A stretch of 15,927 bases of DNA from the NCBI GenBank assembly GCA_002687335.1, contig NYZY01000081.1, positions 1 to 15,927 on the forward strand. Direction: 5' to 3'. Under the pieces are notes generated by a model. That model worked only from the letters and a program-made list of their open reading frames with translations, had not been told where the DNA came from and did no database searches. Source of the DNA: Chloroflexota bacterium (GTDB taxonomy: Bacteria > Chloroflexota > Dehalococcoidia > UBA1151 > UBA1328). Of the stretch, positions 8,808 through 13,600 are shown piece by piece. Position 1 is the first letter of the stretch. Each line of letters opens with the position of its first letter. The translations under genes and the position numbers were made by a program.

Positions 8808-9542
8808 ATGAAGAAAATTCCGATGAGCCTTATCGTCATTGGGGCCATCATGATTTTGGCTGGCATTTACATCTTTCTAACAATAGATGATAGGGCTAAC
8901 GAAACCCTTGTAGATGGTGTACTATACGAAGGCGCTGATGGGGAGATGAAAATACCTGCGAACTATAGTGGTTTGGGTTTGTATGTTCATATAGAAAGTA
9001 CCTATGAAGGTGGAGGAGAAGGCGGATACAATGAGAATCATGGGAACAACACTTGGAATTTAACAGAAGCTGATTGTAATAAGGTAAAAACATTTACATT
9101 AACCCATAATGAAGAAGATACACAAGTTTTCTTTCCTAGATGCAACTATATCGACGATGACGGAGAGACTGCCGAAAGTGATGATTGGATTGTTGTAGGA
9201 AGACTATGCTACAACAAGGACAATGATAACAGCTCTGGCAGTTGGTACGCAGCATGTACCAGTGGGACCTATACTTGGGACACTGACGGCGTAGTGGTGA
9301 TGGTCTACGATTTGAACACACTAATTGATGGATTTTTTGCGATAATAGTTTCGTTTTTGACCTCATTGGGAATCTCCTGTTGCGGTAGCATTTTGTTGCT
9401 GTTCGGCATAATCCTCGCATTCATCATGAAGGATGACGACAAGGAACAATGGGCAGAGTCGCCTGGCGAAAGCGTCAGTGCACCAGAATCCGGAACCGGC
9501 TGGGATGACAAAGAAAGCGGCTGGTCTGAGAAAAAAGATTAG
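8808..9542 (+). CDS. Two-anchor membrane protein, first copy of a tandem pair; function unknown
   Basis: A 244-residue protein with no family I recognise. Residues 6-26 are a membrane helix after a KK start (N-terminus inside). Residues 27-170 are an acidic, beta-rich outer domain with four cysteines (90, 112, 134, 150) that could form two disulfides, and an N-glycosylation-like NNTW and NLT. Residues 172-207 are a long hydrophobic segment with a CCG motif at 191-193, either one tilted helix with an amphipathic lead or two short helices. A 37-residue acidic, tryptophan-containing tail follows (PGESVS, GTGWDDKES). It is leaderless from its own promoter. Its four ectodomain cysteines, CCG segment and tail recur in the next gene. 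Relative to that copy, the frame ends earlier at a TAG where the copy has TAT. Confidence 0.85.
   Translation: MKKIPMSLIVIGAIMILAGIYIFLTIDDRANETLVDGVLYEGADGEMKIPANYSGLGLYVHIESTYEGGGEGGYNENHGNNTWNLTEADCNKVKTFTLTHNEEDTQVFFPRCNYIDDDGETAESDDWIVVGRLCYNKDNDNSSGSWYAACTSGTYTWDTDGVVVMVYDLNTLIDGFFAIIVSFLTSLGISCCGSILLLFGIILAFIMKDDDKEQWAESPGESVSAPESGTGWDDKESGWSEKKD
9461..9541 (+). repeat. Tail-coding segment, copy 1 of an 81-nt direct repeat
   Basis: By eye this segment matches 10233-10313 with 4 differences in 81 nt, far closer than the upstream coding parts of the two genes. A second shorter shared block, GATTTCAC(2 nt)CTCTTCATC, follows the first gene at 9571-9589 and the second at 10343-10361. Together they show that the duplication included the 3' flank. 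Confidence 0.85.
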
Positions 9543-9592
9543 GTCAGAAATGATAAGAACGATGACGAGCGATTTCACACCTCTTCATCGAT

Positions 9593-9627
9593 AGAAAACT
9601 CGTATAAAGGACAAGCAATAGAAAAAT
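9593..9627 (+). promoter_or_regulatory. TATA promoter of the second membrane paralog (leaderless)
   Basis: GAAAACT (BRE-like) followed by TATAAAG at 9603-9609. TATAAA begins exactly 25 nt ahead of the ATG at 9628, as in the first copy. Most bases between the box and the ATG (GCAATA, AAAATATG) are shared with the first promoter. Confidence 0.7.
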
Positions 9628-10344
9628 ATGAACAAAATAGCGATAGCAGTCATAGCAGTTGGCGTCCTGCTCATTATCGGTGGTGTAGCTATATGGCTTA
9701 AATCTGGAGATTCAATTGAAGATCTTGAAAGCTCGGCAGGTGAGGAATATCTCCTGTATAGGGGTGCGGATTCCGAGATGGAGCTCGAAGGTTGGAACAA
9801 AGATGACAATTACCTAGTCGTTGTTATGGAAGGTAATTACGCGAATGGAAGATCTTCTACGCCTGAAGGAGGGAGTGCGAACCTTACCACTAAAGATTGT
9901 GACCTGGTTAGTAATTTTACCTTGAAGGACTCTACTGGGAAAAACGTTTTCAGCACTGAATGTGTGTTCGACGATGACACCGAGGAAGATGGGACGATAC
10001 ATGTAGGATACATCTGCAAGGAAGGTTGTCCGGACGGTACATACACATGGAACACAAATGGTACTAAAATAGAAGTTTATGACGTGCAAGGAATTATAGA
10101 TGACGTTATTGGTGCGATAATTGGCTTCGTAGCCTCATTTGGAGTCTGCTGCTGTGGTAGCATTGTGTTGCTGGTTGGCATAATCATGGCATTCACCATG
10201 CAGGAAGAAGACCCCAATCAGTGGGCAACGGCGCCTGGTGAAAGCGTCAGTACACCAGAACCCGGAACCGGCTGGGATGACAAAGAAAGCGCCTGGTCTG
10301 AGAAAAAAGATTATATCAGAAACGATGATGATGATGGCAACTGA
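9628..10344 (+). CDS. Two-anchor membrane protein, second copy of the tandem pair; function unknown
   Basis: A 238-residue paralog of the preceding gene with the same layout: membrane helix at about 4-24, an acidic exported domain with four cysteines (91, 112, 130, 134) and NLT/NGT glycosylation-like sites, then a hydrophobic segment containing CCCG (174-177), and an acidic tail with GTGWDDKES. Shared ectodomain landmarks are YxGAD near the start, NLT before the first cysteine, and GTYTWxT before the second membrane segment. The rest of the ectodomain is diverged. The tail is 10 residues longer than in copy 1 (ending NDDDDGN) because TAG is TAT here. It has its own leaderless promoter, so the two copies can be expressed separately. 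It is convergent with the RDD gene. A surface receptor or adhesion-like role is possible, but nothing in the sequence proves it. Confidence 0.85.
   Translation: MNKIAIAVIAVGVLLIIGGVAIWLKSGDSIEDLESSAGEEYLLYRGADSEMELEGWNKDDNYLVVVMEGNYANGRSSTPEGGSANLTTKDCDLVSNFTLKDSTGKNVFSTECVFDDDTEEDGTIHVGYICKEGCPDGTYTWNTNGTKIEVYDVQGIIDDVIGAIIGFVASFGVCCCGSIVLLVGIIMAFTMQEEDPNQWATAPGESVSTPEPGTGWDDKESAWSEKKDYIRNDDDDGN
10233..10313 (+). repeat. Tail-coding segment, copy 2 of the 81-nt direct repeat
   Basis: Partner of 9461-9541, with 4 mismatches by eye and no gaps. Three of the four changes alter the residue or lie in third positions of the tail codons, and the frame is kept. Confidence 0.85.
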
Positions 10345-10389
10345 TTTCACGTCTCTTCATCAGTGATTAGGTCTGTATATCCAGTTCCG

Positions 10390-10965
10390 CTATGCTCCAA
10401 ATCCGTCTTGAGGCACTGGAATGGGGCCAGACCAGTGCTGTGGAACCACAAATGTCTTGGCCACGATATCATGCAAACCTTGCTTCTGTTCAGTAAAACC
10501 AATCATAAAAAAGGCGAGAACCGGGACGACTAAAGACATCAGCGCCATACAAACAAGGTAAACTATTGATCGCACAAATGATGTGCCCATATCCAACCTC
10601 TCACCATTGGCTTTTACAACTTTCATCCCCAACATATATTTTCCCAGTGTACCTTGAAATTCTGATGCTTCCATGAGGGGTTTGTAAAGAAGCTGGAAAA
10701 TTGTAAACACTAGTATTGCAAGTAAGAACCCCATTAACCCTGCACCGAAAGCGCCTTCCTCGCCACCAAGAAGGTCACCGATGCCTCCGAAAATTAGCGT
10801 GATTAAAATCGCGAATACAAAAAATGCTACTAACAACAAAATGCCATCAATAATCGCAGCTACCAATCGTATCCAGAAACCTTTGAAAGGAATTACTCCA
10901 GTATAACTTGAATCCTGTTCGACTGAAGAATGAGTTTCATCCACATCGCCTGAATCAAATGGCAT
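10390..10965 (-). CDS. RDD-family integral membrane protein
   Basis: A 191-residue membrane protein of the RDD family, whose members are small polytopic proteins of mostly unknown, possibly transport-related, function. A 28-residue polar N-terminus precedes the family hallmark FWIRLVAAIIDG, with Arg33 and Asp40 in the first helix. The second helix is around 40-63 and the third around 74-95. The conserved cytosolic stretch LGKYMLGMKVVKANGERL is followed by a fourth helix region and the terminal motif LHDIVAKTFVV. A glycine-rich loop (GGIGDLLGGEEG) separates the helices. It is convergent with the second membrane paralog and divergent from the LURP-one-like gene, with which it shares a promoter element. 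Family assignment is good, but the substrate is unknown. Confidence 0.88.
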   Translation of the reverse strand: MPFDSGDVDETHSSVEQDSSYTGVIPFKGFWIRLVAAIIDGILLLVAFFVFAILITLIFGGIGDLLGGEEGAFGAGLMGFLLAILVFTIFQLLYKPLMEASEFQGTLGKYMLGMKVVKANGERLDMGTSFVRSIVYLVCMALMSLVVPVLAFFMIGFTEQKQGLHDIVAKTFVVPQHWSGPIPVPQDGFGA

Positions 10966-11011
10966 TTAAGAAAGTTAACAAGACTAAAATAGCAGAAGTC
11001 AATCGTAGGAT
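10966..11011. promoter_or_regulatory. Shared bidirectional TATA element, RDD gene / LURP-one-like gene
   Basis: The only TATA-like element between the two divergent genes is CTAAAATAG at 10984-10992 (CTATTTTAG on the other strand), a near palindrome. Its centre (10988) is 24 nt from the ATG at 11012 and 23 nt from the minus-strand ATG at 10965. One box could thus place leaderless starts in both directions. Confidence 0.55.
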
Positions 11012-11593
11012 ATGGCTGGAGTGCTAGAACTGAATCAATATATGATTCGGGAGAAATTCTGGAAAATATTTGGTAACAAGTTCTGGTTTGAGGATGTAAA
11101 TCAAAAACGATACGGTTACTGCGAACAAAAACGTTTCAAACTAAAGGAAGATATTCGAATATATTCGGATCCATCAAAAAATCATGAATGGTTAAAGATC
11201 AAACAAAAACAATTTGTTGATGCTTGGGGCGGCTATGACGTAATTGACTGCGAAACTGGTGAGGTTTTAGGTACGGTAAGACGCAAATTCTGGGCATCCA
11301 TACTCAGAACCAGATGGCACCTTCTAGACGCTGCAGGCAAGGAATTTGGAATGTTGATTGAGGATAGTATGGGGCAGGCCTTGGCCAGACGATTACTATT
11401 GGGATTAATCTTGCCAAAGAAATTTCACATTCAGATTAAAGACAGTACCGAACCTGTAACAATGAGGCAGATGTTCAATCCATTCATCAAGAAGCTGGTG
11501 GTCAATATTCCACCCAACCACCCTCTTGATAGAAGATTTATTGCAGGTCTGGCTATAGTAGTAGCTGCGATAGATGGACGAGGAAAAGGATAG
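11012..11593 (+). CDS. LURP-one / scramblase-like beta-barrel domain protein
   Basis: A 193-residue product with the pattern of the LURP-one-related (DUF567, tubby/scramblase-like) family. Members fold as a 12-strand barrel around a central helix, and some associate with membranes. Seen here are the opening YMIREKFW, a repeated strand pattern (RYGYCEQKRFKLKEDIRIY), a DVIDCETGEVLGTVRRKF hairpin, LLDAAGKEFGMLIED, and a hydrophobic C-terminal helix (about 176-188, FIAGLAIVVAAID) that resembles the buried or membrane-touching helix of the family. There is no signal peptide. It is divergent from the RDD gene and probably coregulated, which hints at a joint membrane role (inference). Molecular function in archaea is unknown. 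The family call rests on pattern recognition and is moderately sure. Confidence 0.65.
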   Translation: MAGVLELNQYMIREKFWKIFGNKFWFEDVNQKRYGYCEQKRFKLKEDIRIYSDPSKNHEWLKIKQKQFVDAWGGYDVIDCETGEVLGTVRRKFWASILRTRWHLLDAAGKEFGMLIEDSMGQALARRLLLGLILPKKFHIQIKDSTEPVTMRQMFNPFIKKLVVNIPPNHPLDRRFIAGLAIVVAAIDGRGKG

Positions 11594-11896
11594 AGTTATT
11601 CGCGAGCCAAAAATAACAACTTATTTAATTTAATAAATAATTATAATATAATAGAATATACTAAATCATATAATATTAACAGAAATACTATAATTACTGA
11701 TTTTACTATTATTTAATGATTAGTATTATTTAATCAATTATACTAAAACTCGTTATATTATTGATTATACTAATATTCACAAAACCCTGATTTTTGCACA
11801 AACCTAGGGGTTTCTGCGTTTTTCAGAGATCTGTTCATACTTGCAAAAAACGATTACTTTATATATTACTTTTTATTAGAGGTAAAGTAGAAAGTA
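11594..11896. other. AT-rich noncoding region with short repeats upstream of the recombinase gene
   Basis: About 300 nt without a gene, almost only A and T from 11618 to 11780. It holds TATTATTTAAT twice (11707-11717, 11724-11734, 17-nt period) and ATTATACTAA twice exactly (11737-11746, 11764-11773) plus a one-mismatch copy AATATACTAA at 11655-11664. From 11781 it becomes less AT-rich. There, AAACCC at 11782-11787 faces GGGGTTT at 11807-11813, and TTTTTGCA at 11791-11798 faces TGCAAAAA at 11842-11849. These might be recombinase arm sites, an origin-like unwinding region, or just low-complexity sequence. Confidence 0.5.
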
Positions 11897-11898
11897 AT
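11853..11898 (+). promoter_or_regulatory. Recombinase promoter with a four-part ATTACTTT / AAAGTAAT array
   Basis: ATTACTTT occurs at 11853-11860 and 11865-11872, and its reverse complement AAAGTAAT at 11891-11898, with a shorter AAAGTA at 11884-11889. The array overlaps the TATA-like TTTATATATTA (11858-11868) and runs into the start codon at 11897. This layout suits an autoregulatory operator or recombinase-binding half-sites. Confidence 0.5.
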
Positions 11899-12820
11899 GT
11901 TTGAAACCAAGCTTGTAGCAAGCCCTGTGCAAAAAATAGTGTTTGCAATTGTAAATCAGAAACAAAACGAAAACACACGCCAAAATTATGCTTCAGCGTT
12001 AACACAATTTTTCAGATGGTATCAAAACACAGAGTATTCTGAATTAAGTCCTGAGGTAATCAGAGAATATATTCTCTACATGAAACATAGCGGGTACGCG
12101 AGGTCAACTATTGCTACAAAACTTTCGATAACAAAACAGCTCTTTCGGGAATTATGGAAATCTGGAGTAATTGACAATGACACGTATACCAATCTAAAGG
12201 AGATTAAAATCAAGGGACCGAGGGGTCAGAGGGTCAAAACTTGGCTTAGCCATGAAGAAATACAACTATTTCTGAGAAGTATCCAAAATAACAACAATAG
12301 AACAATACGTGACAAGGCTATTCTAGCAACAATGCTGGGTTCTGGTTTACGTAGATTTGAAGTGTCCGAATTGGAATGCTCACAAATTGGAAAAGTGGAA
12401 GGGCGATGGGCATTTACCGATATCAAAGGTAAAGGTGAGAGATACAGAACTGTTGCAATTCCTGAATGGTGTATGAACTTAATCAAGAAGTGGCTAGAAA
12501 TGAGAGAGGAGCTGGCCTGGAATTTTACTGAAAGACTGTTTTTTTCAATCCGAAAAAATGGAACGCCTGGCAATACAAAGATCTCGCCTCAAGCAATCAG
12601 AGATTTAACCAGAAAATATTCAAATAAATATCTGGGGAAACCAGTCCTCCCTCACGATCTGAGAAGAACTTACGCACAATTATCCTACAGGGCAGGAGCC
12701 CCTCTCAGACAAATACAAATTAGCCTTGGGCATAGTAGTATACGAACAACAGAAATATATCTAGGATTAGACCAAGACTTCATCAAGGCACCTGGAGATT
12801 ATATCAAAATTAAAATATGA
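11897..12820 (+). CDS. Tyrosine recombinase / integrase (XerA- or phage-integrase-like)
   Basis: Site-specific DNA recombinase that cuts and rejoins DNA through a covalent 3'-phosphotyrosine. The 307-residue product has an N-terminal SAM-like core-binding domain (about 20-95, NYASALTQFFRWYQ) and a complete C-terminal catalytic domain: Arg152 in GSGLRRFE, Lys179 in KGKGERYR, His253 and Arg256 in PHDLRR, His279 in LGHSS, and nucleophile Tyr288 in TTEIYLG. All six residues are present, so it should be active. Length matches XerA/XerC-type enzymes with no large arm-binding domain. It may be the chromosomal dimer-resolving XerA or the integrase of an element. The AT-rich setting and its coupled nuclease argue for an element, but this cannot be settled here. 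Its stop overlaps the next start by 4 nt (ATGA). Confidence 0.93.
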   Translation: MFETKLVASPVQKIVFAIVNQKQNENTRQNYASALTQFFRWYQNTEYSELSPEVIREYILYMKHSGYARSTIATKLSITKQLFRELWKSGVIDNDTYTNLKEIKIKGPRGQRVKTWLSHEEIQLFLRSIQNNNNRTIRDKAILATMLGSGLRRFEVSELECSQIGKVEGRWAFTDIKGKGERYRTVAIPEWCMNLIKKWLEMREELAWNFTERLFFSIRKNGTPGNTKISPQAIRDLTRKYSNKYLGKPVLPHDLRRTYAQLSYRAGAPLRQIQISLGHSSIRTTEIYLGLDQDFIKAPGDYIKIKI

Positions 12821-13317
12821 ATCCAAAATTAGCAGATGAAAGGAAATTTGTGGGATATTTAGGTGAGTGCATTGCTCAACTTGAACTTGCATACGAGGGG
12901 CTCAAAACCGATAGAACGGCGGAGGGGATGGTTTTCGACTTGATTGCCGGTAATGGAGCTGCACTCGAAATTAAGTCGTCCAAACCCCACATCAACAAAA
13001 AAAGCGGCGGTTTCCTGAAGAAAAATGGTGAGAAAGTAGATTATTTTTACAAAAACTGGAAATTCAGAATCTCTAAGGAACAGGATTGGATTGACTTTTA
13101 TGTTCTTGTTGCTCTGGACGAGGATAACACATACCTATGTTCATTCATAATCCCGAACAAGGATAGAACTAACCGCGGCCAGTTGATTGCAATCTCTGAA
13201 AATGCATTGACAGGAAACTACAAAACCAGACATTCCAGTCAGACAAAACTAAGACCATCCAAATGGGACAAATACAAAAACAACTGGAAATCTATTCTAG
13301 ATTATAAAAAGAATTAA
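12817..13317 (+). CDS. Predicted PD-(D/E)XK-fold nuclease coupled to the recombinase
   Basis: A 166-residue protein that I do not recognise as a named family. Residues 13-56 fit the catalytic core of PD-(D/E)XK nucleases: Glu17 in a first helix (GYLGECIAQLELAYEG), Asp41 in the strand VFDLIAGNG, and Glu51-x-Lys53 in ALEIKSSK. The remaining part is lysine- and aromatic-rich (NKKSGGFLKKNG, YFYKNWKFRI) and contains a hydrophobic strand DFYVLVAL, as in restriction-endonuclease-like and resolvase proteins, and ends with a basic tail. It has no signal peptide or membrane segment. The ATG lies within the ATGA overlap with the recombinase stop, so the two are made together. It may process DNA ends or branched intermediates for the recombinase, or restrict foreign DNA. 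Nuclease fold is a motif-based prediction. Confidence 0.7.
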   Translation: MNPKLADERKFVGYLGECIAQLELAYEGLKTDRTAEGMVFDLIAGNGAALEIKSSKPHINKKSGGFLKKNGEKVDYFYKNWKFRISKEQDWIDFYVLVALDEDNTYLCSFIIPNKDRTNRGQLIAISENALTGNYKTRHSSQTKLRPSKWDKYKNNWKSILDYKKN

Positions 13318-13464
13318 GCATCTAACCGTCAGGGAGAGATGCTGGGTTGGACCAAAATCTCGCAAATATCTCTGGAGACCTGCTCGATATCAGTGTCTAA
13401 ACACTTGGCGCATCTCCTGTTGCAGCAATTTCCGGGTCAAATACTGACAACTGACTATAATTAG
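13318..13464. other. Unexplained 150-nt stretch with small hairpins after the nuclease gene
   Basis: Less AT-rich than both flanks. GCATCT at 13318-13323 pairs with AGATGC at 13337-13342 (13-nt loop) directly after the stop codon, which could be a transcript-end hairpin. AGTGT-CTAA-ACACT at 13392-13405 is a second. On the minus strand 13332-13436 is open for 35 codons without a start and contains a cysteine cluster (CCNRRCAKC). On the plus strand ATG 13339 opens 41 codons to 13464. Neither looks like a proven gene. A structured RNA or a remnant of an older gene are both possible. Confidence 0.4.
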
Positions 13465-13600
13465 AACTAAAAGATTTATTAATCTATTTAAGTAATATTA
13501 ATTATATTATTTTATTAGGATAATTAAAAATCAAAAAGACTTCCCCCGATTGTCAAAAAAATGTACAGAACTTATTAATACGAGAGGGCGCTAGCAGAGA
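13465..13600 (+). promoter_or_regulatory. AT-rich spacer with the TATA promoter of the membrane regulator
   Basis: The first 70 nt are nearly pure A/T. Near the end, CTTATTAATA (13571-13580) is centred about 25 nt ahead of GTG 13601, suggesting a leaderless transcript. An in-frame TAG 9 nt before the GTG excludes an upstream start. GAGAGG at 13582-13587 lies 13 nt ahead of the GTG, too far for a good ribosome site. A CCCCC run at 13544-13548 is the only other feature. Confidence 0.5.

Larger units (their letters stand above)
11594..13600 (+). mobile_element. Candidate mobile or accessory module: AT-rich flank, tyrosine recombinase, nuclease, AT-rich flank
   Basis: Two coupled genes for a recombinase and a predicted nuclease are enclosed by noncoding stretches much richer in A and T than anything else in the window. 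The coding parts also use more A/T-ending codons than the core genes to the left and the regulator to the right. I could not find convincing terminal repeats or target duplications, and no tRNA lies at either edge, so the boundaries are arbitrary and transposition or integration is inferred. Confidence 0.4.

Noticed and set aside
11618..11896. Chromosomal replication origin in the AT-rich region
   Set aside because: No Orc1/Cdc6 gene and no G-rich origin-recognition box repeats are visible. AT-richness alone is not enough, although PCNA is in the same window.
11687..13463. A 10-nt direct repeat ACTATAATTA at 11687-11696 and 13454-13463 that would bracket the recombinase-nuclease pair as att-like ends
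   Set aside because: In two such AT-rich stretches a 10-mer match is expected by chance, and nothing around it extends the similarity.
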